Shown here: in pieces, positions 8,483 through 17,299 of the stretch
How the letters are laid out: each line of letters opens with the position of its first letter
Numbering within the stretch: position 1 is the stretch's first letter
Assembly: GCA_020720425.1 (NCBI GenBank)
Contig: DYOP01000018.1
Coordinates: 1-37,473 of the forward strand
DNA from: Bdellovibrio sp.
Lineage (GTDB): Bacteria > Bdellovibrionota > Bdellovibrionia > Bdellovibrionales > Bdellovibrionaceae
Direction: 5' to 3'
Length of the DNA stretch: 37,473 bases
Program-made: the position numbers and the translations under genes
The notes under the pieces: model-generated
The model's database searches: none
Told to the model about the DNA's origin: nothing
What the model saw: the letters and a program-made list of their open reading frames with translations, nothing else

Positions 8483-9703
8483 TCAATCAGCAGATCTCTG
8501 CAACTTTGCGGCATAAAAGCCATCCCCACAGTTTTTATCTAAATAGCAATGCCATTCACGCGTGAGAGACCATTTTTTATCTTGATCTTGCGCTAAAAAG
8601 GCCTGTATTTGCTCTTCATTTTCAGACGGAAAAATACTGCAAGTCGAATAAACCATAACCCCGCCGGGCTTAACCATTAACGAATACTGAGTTAAAATGT
8701 TAAATTGATCCTTTTTTAACTGTTCCAATCTTTCTGGGGATAGCTTCCATTTGGTATCAGGATTACGCCGAATAACCCCTGACCCCGAACAGGGGACATC
8801 AAGAAGAAGCTTATCAAAACTCTGATGAAGCCTTTTAATGGTTTTTGAGTTTTCAATAACACGAGGCTCAATGATGCTAAGCTTGGCTCTTCTGGCACGT
8901 TTTTTTAACTCATCAAGCTTCCAAGAATGAATATCTAAAGCAAGCAAACGCCCCTGATTGTTCATAAGGGCCCCCATATGCAATGATTTTCCACCCGCTC
9001 CCGCACACGCATCTCCCACCCTCTCTCCTGGCTGTGGATTTAAAATGCGAGCAATTTGCTGACTCGATCTATCTTGGACTTCAAATAATCCCTTTTTAAA
9101 AGATTGGGTTATAAATACATTTTTTCGTTCGCGTAATTCAAACCCTTCTGAAACATATTTTATAGGTAACAGCTGGATACCTTCCTGATTTAAAAGTGTT
9201 ACTATATCCTTAGACTCAGGTAAAAGGGTGTTAATTCGAATGTCCACGGGGGCTTGCTCATTTAGCTTAACGGATAAAGTTTTCCAGGCCTCTTGGCCCA
9301 ACTCTTTTTGGCCTTTTTCATAGAGCCAATCAGGCCATGACCCCTGCACGGCAGGCGAAGTTTTTTCTAATTTATTTTTTTGATTTTGATATCTAATACT
9401 ATCCATACCATAGGGCTTTAAATCAGGTATTAGCCCCCTTTCAAAAGCATAGATAAACCAGATTTTTTTAAAATCAATTTCAGTTAATTCTTGCTCATCA
9501 CCCATTGATGCTAAAAATTTAAGCCGACGAAAGTGTCTTACTAAATCATATACGCTTTCTGCAAAAAAACGACGATCTCGAGATCCCCACTTAGGATGAC
9601 CTTTTAAGTAACGCTCAATAACTTTATCTGCAAATTTTGATTGATTAAAAATTTCAATCAACGCTTGGGCTATATTATCTATAAGTATTTCATGTATTTT
9701 CAT
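8483..9703 (-). CDS. rsmB: 16S rRNA (cytosine-C5)-methyltransferase, RsmB type
   Basis: This is a SAM-dependent rRNA m5C methyltransferase of the RsmB/NOP2 family. Residues 1-140 form a helical NusB-like region, as in RsmB. The catalytic domain has the SAM-binding motif DACAGAGGKS (231-240), motif IV LDVPCSGSGVIRRNPDTKW with the catalytic-pair cysteine C305, and motif VI VYSTCSIFPSENEEQ with the nucleophile C355. The IRRNPDTKW segment favours RsmB (C967 of 16S rRNA) over RsmF. The length of 406 is slightly below the usual 430. The upstream gene stops one base before this ATG, so the two are translationally coupled. In many genomes rsmB sits beside fmt; that is not the case here. Confidence 0.9.
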   Translation of the reverse strand: MKIHEILIDNIAQALIEIFNQSKFADKVIERYLKGHPKWGSRDRRFFAESVYDLVRHFRRLKFLASMGDEQELTEIDFKKIWFIYAFERGLIPDLKPYGMDSIRYQNQKNKLEKTSPAVQGSWPDWLYEKGQKELGQEAWKTLSVKLNEQAPVDIRINTLLPESKDIVTLLNQEGIQLLPIKYVSEGFELRERKNVFITQSFKKGLFEVQDRSSQQIARILNPQPGERVGDACAGAGGKSLHMGALMNNQGRLLALDIHSWKLDELKKRARRAKLSIIEPRVIENSKTIKRLHQSFDKLLLDVPCSGSGVIRRNPDTKWKLSPERLEQLKKDQFNILTQYSLMVKPGGVMVYSTCSIFPSENEEQIQAFLAQDQDKKWSLTREWHCYLDKNCGDGFYAAKLQRSAD

Positions 9704-9704
9704 A

Positions 9705-10442
9705 TTAAAAAGTAAAAACCATTCCGGTGTTTAGAGCACTTCCGTTAAATTGGCCATCCGATAAAAGGTGAAGATGATTTTTTAAACCCAATTCAGCAAA
9801 AAATCCAACAGAACCAAAGACATCATAAAACCGAGCCCCCGTAACCAGCTGGTAGTCTAATGATAAATCAGATTCTCCTGAAATTTGATTAAAGAAAACC
9901 CCAAGACCCACACCTAAACCAAAATAAAGCGGAAATTGAGTCTCAGCCCTTGGAAAAGTAATTAAAGGTAAAAACGAAATTTTTCGGGGCGAGTCGTTAG
10001 CCAACCTATACTCAGAAAATTCAATCCGAATATTACGATCAAGCCCATGCCATTGATCAAATAAATAAGTTACGCCATAGTTAGCTCGGCCAATTTGAGA
10101 TAAATTTTGATTAGTCCAAAGGTAAGATTTTGAATCTAAATAACTTCCAATATTGATCATCAGCATTTGAAAACCAGGCTCTGAGGCCCTACTACTGTCA
10201 GCGTCTTGATTAGGGCTATTTTGATCCATCCCTTGGTAATCCTGATTGGGCGAGCGTTTAAAGTATTTGGTAGCAGCCTTTCTTCCGACAGTTTCTTGAG
10301 AGTTTGAGGGCTGTGCGATTAAACAAATAAAACCCAAAAAAGCAAAGGGCATTAAAAAGTTTTTAAATCTAAAAACACGAAAATCGCCAAGGCCGCCAAA
10401 AACTCGAAAAAAAGAGTTTTGAAAATATGTCGATTTTTTCAT
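9705..10442 (-). CDS. Probable outer-membrane beta-barrel protein
   Basis: I do not recognise a named family. The 245-residue product has a long N-terminal region before its hydrophobic export segment (FLMPFAFLGFICLIAQPSNS, about 29-48). The mature part has alternating strands such as FPLYFGLGVGLGVFF and YQLVTGARFYDVF, and the protein ends in GMVFTF. A terminal phenylalanine preceded by alternating hydrophobic residues is the usual insertion signal of outer-membrane barrels. The long N-region suggests the true start may be internal, at the methionine of the FLMPFAFLG segment. The stop codon is one base from the rsmB start, an unusual pairing of an envelope protein with an rRNA methyltransferase. 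Confidence 0.7.
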   Translation of the reverse strand: MKKSTYFQNSFFRVFGGLGDFRVFRFKNFLMPFAFLGFICLIAQPSNSQETVGRKAATKYFKRSPNQDYQGMDQNSPNQDADSSRASEPGFQMLMINIGSYLDSKSYLWTNQNLSQIGRANYGVTYLFDQWHGLDRNIRIEFSEYRLANDSPRKISFLPLITFPRAETQFPLYFGLGVGLGVFFNQISGESDLSLDYQLVTGARFYDVFGSVGFFAELGLKNHLHLLSDGQFNGSALNTGMVFTF

Positions 10443-10590
10443 TTAATAAATACTCCCCTAAGAAGATTAAATTCAAAATTTTTTTTTAAAATAAAAGCAA
10501 ATACTATCTTTTAATTGCGAATTGATCACGATCTTTCTTTTTTAAAAAATCAATTGACCTTTCCGACCCCCCTGCCTAGCCTAGTCAAAT

Positions 10591-11121
10591 ATGAAATGCC
10601 CCTTCTGTGGTCATCTTGAAGACCGTGTTTTAGAAACTAGAGAGCAAAAAGACGGCCTTCTCATTCGCCGTAGACGCGAATGTCTAAAGTGTCGCAATCG
10701 CTTTACAACAAATGAAGGGCTTTTAATGAGCTATCCCCTGGTTATAAAAAAAGATGGCCGCCGTGAAGATTTTTCTAAAGAAAAAGTTCTTAAAGGCCTT
10801 CAAGCCGCCTGCCAAAAAAGACCAATTGCCCTTGCCCAAATGGATAGCATTGTTGAAGGGATTTCAAAATGGCTTCTGTCTTGTTCTGATAAAGAAATTT
10901 CTGCTCAACAAATTGGTGAACGTCTTATGATGGCTCTTAAATCGGTAGATGATGTAGCCTATGTTCGATTTGCATCTGTTTATAAAACCTTTAAAGATGT
11001 TCAAGAGTTTTTAGAAACTCTAACCCCTATCAATCAAAACCAATTAAATCAGGCAACCAATCAAAATCAAACAGCCTCCCCCAAAAAAGATCAACCCGAA
11101 CAGCTCACTTTAACTTTATAA
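10591..11121 (+). CDS. nrdR: Transcriptional repressor NrdR
   Basis: NrdR is a nucleotide-sensing repressor of ribonucleotide reductase genes. It has an N-terminal zinc ribbon with four cysteines C3, C6, C31 and C34 (CPFCGH and ECLKC) and an ATP-cone from about residue 48 (PLVIKKDGRREDFSKEKVL). The length is 176 against the usual 150-160. The extra is a C-terminal Gln/Asn-rich tail (INQNQLNQATNQNQ). No Shine-Dalgarno sequence stands before the ATG; the sequence TTGACC lies about 30 bases upstream, so the transcript may have a very short leader. It heads a tight operon with nusB (7-bp gap), an arrangement known from many proteobacteria. Confidence 0.95.
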   Translation: MKCPFCGHLEDRVLETREQKDGLLIRRRRECLKCRNRFTTNEGLLMSYPLVIKKDGRREDFSKEKVLKGLQAACQKRPIALAQMDSIVEGISKWLLSCSDKEISAQQIGERLMMALKSVDDVAYVRFASVYKTFKDVQEFLETLTPINQNQLNQATNQNQTASPKKDQPEQLTLTL

Positions 11122-11128
11122 AAAAAAT

Positions 11129-11560
11129 ATGAAAAAACTCAATCGTGATGAAAACCATTTAGCCAGAGAACTCACATTAAAAATTTTATTTACTCAAGAA
11201 TTTAGCACCGTTTCTACCCCAAAAGATTGGCCTTTACTATTTGAGATCGAAATTCCCTCTTTTATTTCAGAAAAAATTGAAAACTATTTAGATGGAATTT
11301 CAGCTCACCAATCTGAAATTGATAAAACCATTAGTTCATTTGCTAAAAACTGGCGTATCGAACGTATGTCATTTGTAGATAAAAATGTACTCCGTTTAGC
11401 TGTATACGAAATGATTTATGACTCACCTCAACTGGCTCCTCCTATTGCTATTAACGAGGCCATTGATCTTGCTAAACTTTATGGTTCAACCGACTCGGGC
11501 AGCTTTGTAAATGGTATTTTAGATCAAATAGCTAAATCCAAAGGCTATCAAAAACCATGA
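11129..11560 (+). CDS. nusB: Transcription antitermination factor NusB
   Basis: NusB binds boxA RNA with S10 (NusE) in rRNA antitermination complexes. The 143-residue all-helical protein shows the N-terminal HLARELTLKILFTQEF, the WRIERMSFVDKNVLRLAVYE block in the middle and the C-terminal INEAIDLAKLYGSTDSG plus FVNGILDQIA. All are typical and the length is normal. It follows nrdR after seven bases and its stop overlaps the start of the next gene as ATGA, indicating coupled translation. Confidence 0.95.
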   Translation: MKKLNRDENHLARELTLKILFTQEFSTVSTPKDWPLLFEIEIPSFISEKIENYLDGISAHQSEIDKTISSFAKNWRIERMSFVDKNVLRLAVYEMIYDSPQLAPPIAINEAIDLAKLYGSTDSGSFVNGILDQIAKSKGYQKP

Positions 11561-12090
11561 ACGAAATCTCAGCCAATCTTCTCCCCCCTGAGATGGCCTT
11601 TTCCGGGGGAGCCGATATCTGGATTTTACATATTAATGATTCTAAACCTTGGATTGAAAAGCTTGACTGGAAACTCATTTTTTTAATTGGATCATACAAA
11701 AAAAAACCTTCATTTCAGGTTCCACTTAAAATTCAAGAGCTCATGCAGACTCACTCTGAACTCAATTTAAGATCAAACCCATTTCATTCTGGGCAAGGCC
11801 CTGCCAACTATCCTATTTTAATTAAACCCACGTGGCTCATAGCCACAGACTGGATTATTTTAGTAGATAACTGGGAGCAATCTCTTTTTTGCACACCTCT
11901 TTTATCAAACTTATCCAACCACCCAAAATCTGATTTAAAAAAAATTCGCTTTTTTGGAACTTCCCCCGATACCAACAAAATTTTTGAAAATTTTTTATTA
12001 ACTCATCCCTCTTTTAAAAATAACGAACTTGATTTGCAATTTGAATTTATATCTGGCCATAACCCCTTACCCAATCACTATTTGAGTTAA
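11557..12090 (+). CDS. Unknown protein coupled to nusB
   Basis: I do not recognise this 177-residue protein. It has no signal peptide and no membrane segment. Notable parts are SGGADIWILHINDSKPWIEK near the start, a FLIGSYKKK segment, SGQGPANYPILIKPTWLIAT in the middle and FFGTSPDTNKIFENF near the end. It is rich in tryptophan and proline. The start overlaps the nusB stop (ATGA) and the next gene follows after six bases, so it belongs to the nrdR-nusB-regulator operon and is likely cytoplasmic. In some proteobacteria ribH or small nusB-linked genes lie here, but this sequence does not resemble lumazine synthase. Confidence 0.7.
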   Translation: MNEISANLLPPEMAFSGGADIWILHINDSKPWIEKLDWKLIFLIGSYKKKPSFQVPLKIQELMQTHSELNLRSNPFHSGQGPANYPILIKPTWLIATDWIILVDNWEQSLFCTPLLSNLSNHPKSDLKKIRFFGTSPDTNKIFENFLLTHPSFKNNELDLQFEFISGHNPLPNHYLS

Positions 12091-12096
12091 ATCACT

Positions 12097-12939
12097 ATGA
12101 CTGACGTAATACCTTACATTCATATTATCTCTGATAGCACAGGAGAAACAGCTGTTACCATGCTTAAAGCAGCCCTCGTGCACCATCAAGCCGAACATAT
12201 CCACGTTGTTCGCCATAAAAACATTCGCACCGAAGATCAAGTATTAAACATTCTTAATATAGCTCAAAAAAATAAATCACTTGTTGTTTATACCGTAATT
12301 AACGAAGAGTTTGCTCAGTACATTCAAAATCAAGTTCAAATTTATGGTCTTTTTTCGATTGATCTTTTAAGCCCTATTTTACAAAAAATGGATCTTTTTT
12401 TAGGAACAACTCCTGATACCCGCAAAGAAGTCGGAAAATTAAGAGCCGTTGATGAAAACTATTTTAAACGCATCGAGGCCATCGAATTTACCGTTCGCTT
12501 TGATGATGGAAAAAGTTTAACGGGCATCGAAGAGGCTGATATTATTTTACTCGGCGTTTCTCGTACCTCTAAAACACCGCTTTCCATTTATCTCAGTCAC
12601 AAGGGGCTTAAAGTAGCCAATATCCCCATAGTTTTAAATCAAATGCCCCCAGATAAAATCTATCAAATTGATCAAAAAAAAATTATCGCTCTGACTATAG
12701 ATATTGAGAGTCTAAAAAAAATCAGATCTAACCGCGCCGCCAAACTTGGGGCAAGCGCTGACCATGATTATGCAAGCTTGGCTCATATTTTTAATGAAAT
12801 TGAATTTGCTAATGAGCTTTACAAAAAAAACAGAAGATGGCCCGTCATTAATGTTACCGACAAAGCCCTCGAAGAAACGGCTGCCGAAATTATTCGAATT
12901 GTGGGCAATCGAATGGGCTGGACCGACTGCGCTTTTTAA
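12097..12939 (+). CDS. ppsR: Bifunctional PEP synthase / PPDK regulatory kinase-phosphorylase (DUF299)
   Basis: Members of this family switch phosphoenolpyruvate synthase or pyruvate phosphate dikinase off by ADP-dependent threonine phosphorylation and on again by phosphate-dependent dephosphorylation. The 280-residue protein has the family start HIISDSTGETAVTMLKAA, the central SIDLLSPILQ segment and the P-loop-like GVSRTSKT at 153-160 with PLSIYLSHKGLKVAN after it. The length is normal. Whether the target is PpsA or PpdK cannot be told, because neither gene is in the window. It closes the nrdR operon. Confidence 0.92.
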   Translation: MTDVIPYIHIISDSTGETAVTMLKAALVHHQAEHIHVVRHKNIRTEDQVLNILNIAQKNKSLVVYTVINEEFAQYIQNQVQIYGLFSIDLLSPILQKMDLFLGTTPDTRKEVGKLRAVDENYFKRIEAIEFTVRFDDGKSLTGIEEADIILLGVSRTSKTPLSIYLSHKGLKVANIPIVLNQMPPDKIYQIDQKKIIALTIDIESLKKIRSNRAAKLGASADHDYASLAHIFNEIEFANELYKKNRRWPVINVTDKALEETAAEIIRIVGNRMGWTDCAF

Positions 12940-12965
12940 ATTTTTTAACTTTTAATAATACTCAT

Positions 12966-13868
12966 TTATACTCGCTCTAAGCTATCTAGGGCAAAAAATA
13001 AAGCATCGGCAACTGCTTTTTGCTCTTTAGTCATATTCGTTTTTATATAGTAATAAAATGGCGTTGAGTATTCAAAATCTTTAACTTGTATATGCTGCAA
13101 ACGGCCTGCTCTGACTTGTTTTTTTACGGCTGATGAAGGCAGAAACCCCCAGCCAAGGCCCGTTTCGATCACTCTTTTTAATGTTCCCACATTTGAGGTG
13201 TCAAAAGTAGCATGCCAGTGTTCTAAGACTTCTTTTAACTTTTGATTTAAAACTTTTTCAAAAGCTAAAAACTCACCTGAAAGCCACATAATTGAGTGGT
13301 CTTTAAAGTCACTTAAATAAATTTGCTTTGCCATTTCGGTTTCACGGCCCGAGGCCACGAGCCACATTTCTTCTTTTAATAAAAATTGTTTTTCAAAAGA
13401 GGGCATTTTTGATTCGTAGCCCTCAGGGACAATAACAGCATCCAGATCACCCTTAAAAAAAGATTCAATTAAAGATTCTTCATCACTAAATACGACCTGA
13501 AAAGATACCTGAGGATTAAATTTTAATAGTCTCCCCACAACAGGACTTACTAACTGAACCCCTAATGAGTTAAGAGTTCCGACTCTTAATCTTCCGTTTA
13601 AAGAGCTACCCAAGGTTCGAATAGCCATTTCCGCTTGCTGAGCCGATTGAAGGATACGGCGTGAGTGCTCAAATAAAAGCTCACCCTGCAAGGTCGGCTT
13701 TGCTATCCGTGTTCCCCTAAGTAACAACTCTGTACCTAGACTTTCTTCGAGATTTCTAATTTGCTGGCTCACTGCTGGCTGAGTTAAAAAAAGTTTATTA
13801 GCCGCCTCAGTCATATTGCCTTCTGATACCACGGTAATAAACGTATGGAGTTGTTGCAAATTCAGCAT
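12966..13868 (-). CDS. LysR-family transcriptional regulator
   Basis: A typical 300-residue LysR regulator. The winged helix-turn-helix occupies residues 1-60 (LNLQQLHTFITVVSEGNMTE, then AANKLFLTQPAVSQQI, recognition helix). The linker helix follows, then a two-lobe effector-binding domain from about 90 (RLRVGTLNSLGVQLVSPVVG). AGGAG lies before the ATG. The gene is convergent with the PEP regulatory gene and divergent from the secreted-protein gene at 14002, 133 bp away; LysR regulators often control the divergent gene. A CTTGAT...ATCAAG dyad at 13887-13914 lies in that gap. The effector cannot be predicted. Confidence 0.93.
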   Translation of the reverse strand: MLNLQQLHTFITVVSEGNMTEAANKLFLTQPAVSQQIRNLEESLGTELLLRGTRIAKPTLQGELLFEHSRRILQSAQQAEMAIRTLGSSLNGRLRVGTLNSLGVQLVSPVVGRLLKFNPQVSFQVVFSDEESLIESFFKGDLDAVIVPEGYESKMPSFEKQFLLKEEMWLVASGRETEMAKQIYLSDFKDHSIMWLSGEFLAFEKVLNQKLKEVLEHWHATFDTSNVGTLKRVIETGLGWGFLPSSAVKKQVRAGRLQHIQVKDFEYSTPFYYYIKTNMTKEQKAVADALFFALDSLERV

Positions 13869-13886
13869 AAATTCTCCTATGGGTTA

Positions 13887-13914
13887 CTTGATTTATTGTT
13901 GATTTAAGATCAAG
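13887..13914. promoter_or_regulatory. Possible LysR operator dyad
   Basis: CTTGAT (13887-13892) and its complement ATCAAG (13909-13914) are separated by 16 bases, just upstream of the LysR start and in the divergent gap. LysR sites are often interrupted dyads in this position. Arms of six bases can occur by chance in A+T-rich sequence. Confidence 0.3.
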
Positions 13915-14001
13915 CCTACTGACATAATGATCTAACGGCTTAGAGCAATTGAAAAGTAATATTTTTAATCACCATAGAGTTAATCTAAAAAAGGATATCT
14001 T

Positions 14002-14745
14002 ATGAAACTATTTATTAAACTAGCATCGACAACCCTTTTTTTAATATTTTTAAATAGCCCCACCCAGGCTAAAATTTTTAGAAATGCTTATGTTTCGTTT
14101 GAGTTACCAGCCGAAAATTGGAGTTGCATTTTAGAGCAAACCGAATGGATCTGTCGATCCATTGATACTAAATTTTCAAAAGAGGCTATTATTATTTTAA
14201 CAGCAAAAGAAGTTGGTCCAACGGATTCTTTTGATGCCTATATTAAACATTTAGGTACCATTCAACCCACGGCCTTTAAAAACCCAGGAACCACCACCTC
14301 TAAAGTTGTTTATCCCCCTAAACAAGTTAAAATTAATGACCATATATGGATTGATGGACTTCAATTAGCTTCTGAGGTTCCGAACTATTACACTCGCTAT
14401 TTGGCCACAATAAAAGATAAGGTTGCTGTTTTAGTAACCCTTAGCGCTCATAAAAACTTTTATACAAAATATTCTAAAGACTTTTTTAAAACCGTACAAA
14501 GTTTAAGAGTCATTGCTTCTAAAAATTTGCTAGGTCAACCTCAAATGGGGCCACTCAGCAAAAGTAACGAATCTTTAGGGGGTAACCTTTCGGGCGTTAT
14601 TCCGGGAGATCTTTTAGCCCAAGGCGAAGGCGAGGGGTTTGACCCTTCTTCAGGTTCAAAAAATACTAAAAATTTAATTATGGCCTTAGCCATTGGCTTA
14701 GCCGCCATAGGGGTTTATTTACTTGTTAAAGGCAAAAAAAACTGA
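14002..14745 (+). CDS. Exported protein with C-terminal membrane anchor, unknown function
   Basis: The family is not recognised. Residues 1-23 are a Sec signal peptide (MKLFIKLASTTLFLIFLNS, cleavage after TQA). The mature domain (24-170) contains VSFELPAENWSCILEQTEW and two further blocks with YTRYLATIKDKVAVLVTLSA, suggesting a compact alpha/beta fold exposed to the periplasm. Residues 175-220 are Gly/Ser-rich linker, and 226-243 (LIMALAIGLAAIGVYLLV) are a transmembrane segment ending in KGKKN, so the protein is probably anchored at its C-terminus. AAGGA precedes the ATG. Its last 31 bases overlap the convergent lipoprotein gene. Confidence 0.7.
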   Translation: MKLFIKLASTTLFLIFLNSPTQAKIFRNAYVSFELPAENWSCILEQTEWICRSIDTKFSKEAIIILTAKEVGPTDSFDAYIKHLGTIQPTAFKNPGTTTSKVVYPPKQVKINDHIWIDGLQLASEVPNYYTRYLATIKDKVAVLVTLSAHKNFYTKYSKDFFKTVQSLRVIASKNLLGQPQMGPLSKSNESLGGNLSGVIPGDLLAQGEGEGFDPSSGSKNTKNLIMALAIGLAAIGVYLLVKGKKN

Positions 14746-15536
14746 ACTTTAGATTGTCCCAAAGGGCCTGAAATCTGAAACTCAATCGGGCTATCAGGTT
14801 GAACATCTTTTAACTTTAAATCAAAAGTAACCTTATAGGGTTTATGCCAAGGTGTCTGATGGGGATAAAGCTTGTAAAGGGTTCGTTTATCTTCTTTTAT
14901 ACGAAAGACTTTAGCTAAATAACGTTTGCCATTGTGATTTAAAAAAATTTGCCATGTTGATTTTTCAGATTCTAACTGATTACTTTTTCTGTCAGGTGTG
15001 TAAAAACTTAAGTAAAACTCGATAGACGGATCAAGTATCAAATTTTTTTTAAGCTCTTCATTTTGCATTTCAGAAGTCCAGCCAAAAATAATAGCCTTTT
15101 GTTTTATTTGGGATTTGACCATGACTGGGTTTAACAAGGTCACACCCATATCAATGGTATTTGATAAACCATCATAACTCTTATCAAAGCGAGTCCATTT
15201 ATTTAATTCTGAAAAATAATCCAAATCATTTTGCGATAAGCTATTATTTTCGGACTGACTATTTTGCAAATCCGAACTGCCTGTGCTGGCGCAGTTACTT
15301 ATACTGATAAAAAATAAAATAAAAATTAATAGTTTTCGGCTTTTTTGATAGCTATCAAACAAACCTCTTGCATGAACATATATAAGATGGCCGCTCATAC
15401 AAGGTTCTTTCAGGCAAGGCTCGCTCATACAATGACAGTTACTAACAAGGCGACTAAAAAACACACTTAATATTTTACTTTTCTTCATTTTGTTATTTTG
15501 TTTCTGCTTTAAGTAAAAAACAATAAAAAACATCAA
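14715..15536 (-). CDS. Putative lipoprotein of unknown function (start uncertain)
   Basis: The long frame has 273 codons, but the only export signal is internal: KSRKLLIFILFFISISNC around residues 65-82 with a lipobox ISNC. The real start is probably the ATG at 15398 or a later alternative codon, because sequence before it is Cys-rich and unlike a signal peptide; no candidate has a convincing ribosome binding site. After the lipid-anchored cysteine there is a Ser/Asn/Gln-rich linker, then a globular part with EFYLSFYTPDRKS-like and GKRYLAKVFRIKEDKRTLY segments, likely beta-rich. The last 31 bases overlap the oppositely oriented exported-protein gene. Function unknown. Confidence 0.6.
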   Translation of the reverse strand: MMFFIVFYLKQKQNNKMKKSKILSVFFSRLVSNCHCMSEPCLKEPCMSGHLIYVHARGLFDSYQKSRKLLIFILFFISISNCASTGSSDLQNSQSENNSLSQNDLDYFSELNKWTRFDKSYDGLSNTIDMGVTLLNPVMVKSQIKQKAIIFGWTSEMQNEELKKNLILDPSIEFYLSFYTPDRKSNQLESEKSTWQIFLNHNGKRYLAKVFRIKEDKRTLYKLYPHQTPWHKPYKVTFDLKLKDVQPDSPIEFQISGPLGQSKVQFFLPLTSK

Positions 15537-15616
15537 TCCGTTTTTTAATTGTTAGATTTTATTTAGTTGATGCTGAAAAATGCTTTATACAGTTCATCGT
15601 TCACAGTTCATTTACC

Positions 15617-17215
15617 CTAAGCTCGGCTCACCCTAGCTTTAATGATTTTAAACATATCCATAAACTCTTTAATCTTTAATAGATAAGATAAAATAAAATA
15701 AACCATCAAAGAGACACTTATAGTAACAATTAAGTTTAAGGCTAAAAGCAAAAAGGAATCTCCCAAATAAGGTTTTAAGTAAAAAAACAGATTTAAACTT
15801 ATAGCCATGCCAGCCCCAGCCAATAAAAAATAAAGTATATGTTTAAAAACCTGACCCCAAGGATACCCACCAACAAACCAACGATAGCCTATAGCTAAAA
15901 GAAAAAAATTAAGAGTGCTTGCTACCACAGTTGAAATATTTAGCCCATTGAGTCCATAATTTTGAATCAAAAATGGAGCCAAAATTAAATGAATAACAAG
16001 GCATACCCCACTCACTAATGCCGGAAACCAAGTATTTTTAATTGCGTAATAGTTCGGAACAAACACTCTCACAAGGCTTGTGGTAATAATTAATGCTGAA
16101 TAGATCTTTAAAACCCCCGCTGTCAAAAGGGTTTCATGCTCTAAAAATTGCCCTCTTTGAAATAAAATTTGAACAATCGGTTCGGCCAAAACAAAGGCCC
16201 CGAGAGCGGCGGGCAGACTTAAAAATAAATTCAATAAAAGATGGTAACTCGAAGTTTTAGACATTTGATTAAAATCTTTCTGAGAGGCATACCGCGACAA
16301 CGAGGGTAATAATGCGGCCCCTAAACTCACTGAAATTAAGGACAAAGGAAGTTCTAAAAGTCGATCTGCCAAATTAATATAACTAATTGCCCCCGATCCA
16401 ATTTGACTAGCGTACTTTAAATTAACGAGGGTCATTAATTGCAATAACCCCATACCCAAAAGCCCTGGTAACATAGATATCATAACCCTATGTACATCTT
16501 TGTTTTTAAACTCAATTTGCCAACGAGGTAAAAAACCTTTTTTTATTAAAAGCGGTATTAACACTCCGGCCTGTAAAACTCCGCCCAACACAACCCCCCA
16601 TGCCAACCATTGACCTGGCCAAAGATGCCAGCTTTGGGGTAACACCGTTGAAATAATCATTATAAAATTAAACAAAGCGGGAGCTGCCGCCGCGCGTCCA
16701 TACGAACCTAAGGCATTTAAAATTGCCATAAAAAAAGCATAAGTACACACAAGCCAAACATAGATGATCATAATGCGAGACATTTTAAGGGTTAAATCAA
16801 AGACTTGCTGATTTTTTAAATACTCTAGGTCTAAAAGGAGCCTAAGTAAGGGCTCCATAAAAATGATCCCTAGCGCAGTCAAAACCAATAAAAAAATCGT
16901 AAATAATGTAAAAAAAGAATAGGTAAAGTTTTTTACTCTCATTGGATCACTCGTATCCATTTGAGTTTGAATAAATACGGGAATAAAACTAACAGACAAC
17001 GAGCCTTCGCCAAAGAGTCTTCGAAAAATATTAGGTATTCTAAAAGCTACATACCAAGCATCCGTTACCCACCTAGGAAATAGTGCAGCAAAAGCCGACT
17101 CTCTTAAAAGGCCTAATATTCGACTTATTAAAGTACCTATCGACATAAGGGCCGCATAAAGACCCACTCTATGCCCCGAAGAGGGCTCACTCATTTGATT
17201 GTTTATCTCTTGCAC
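15617..17215 (-). CDS. murJ: Lipid II flippase MurJ
   Basis: MurJ flips lipid II across the inner membrane for peptidoglycan synthesis. The 532-residue protein has about fourteen hydrophobic segments and the family N-terminus LISRILGLLRESAFAALF, then DAWYVAFRIPNIFRRLFGEG, which carries the essential arginines. The length is normal. The start is a GTG at 17215 with GGGG eight bases before it; an ATG seven codons later is the alternative. In many proteobacteria murJ is near rpsT, and here it diverges from rpsT 85 bp away, matching that conserved neighbourhood. Confidence 0.95.
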   Translation of the reverse strand: MQEINNQMSEPSSGHRVGLYAALMSIGTLISRILGLLRESAFAALFPRWVTDAWYVAFRIPNIFRRLFGEGSLSVSFIPVFIQTQMDTSDPMRVKNFTYSFFTLFTIFLLVLTALGIIFMEPLLRLLLDLEYLKNQQVFDLTLKMSRIMIIYVWLVCTYAFFMAILNALGSYGRAAAAPALFNFIMIISTVLPQSWHLWPGQWLAWGVVLGGVLQAGVLIPLLIKKGFLPRWQIEFKNKDVHRVMISMLPGLLGMGLLQLMTLVNLKYASQIGSGAISYINLADRLLELPLSLISVSLGAALLPSLSRYASQKDFNQMSKTSSYHLLLNLFLSLPAALGAFVLAEPIVQILFQRGQFLEHETLLTAGVLKIYSALIITTSLVRVFVPNYYAIKNTWFPALVSGVCLVIHLILAPFLIQNYGLNGLNISTVVASTLNFFLLAIGYRWFVGGYPWGQVFKHILYFLLAGAGMAISLNLFFYLKPYLGDSFLLLALNLIVTISVSLMVYFILSYLLKIKEFMDMFKIIKARVSRA

Positions 17216-17238
17216 TCAGCTAACCCCTATGTTAAACC

Positions 17239-17267
17239 CATGAATCTATTAATTTATTGGATATAAT
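17239..17267 (+). promoter_or_regulatory. Putative rpsT promoter
   Basis: A perfect TATAAT stands at 17262-17267, 33 bases before the start codon. The -35 region is weak (CATGAA with a 17-base spacer). The strong -10 and position make this the likely rpsT promoter. Confidence 0.5.
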
Positions 17268-17299
17268 ATTTTGTATCCACTCTATCAGGAGGAGTTTAC

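Noticed and set aside
15589-15611. Direct repeat acagttcat x2 downstream of murJ
   Set aside because: Nine-base copies in A+T-rich non-coding sequence with no nearby promoter pattern; likely chance.
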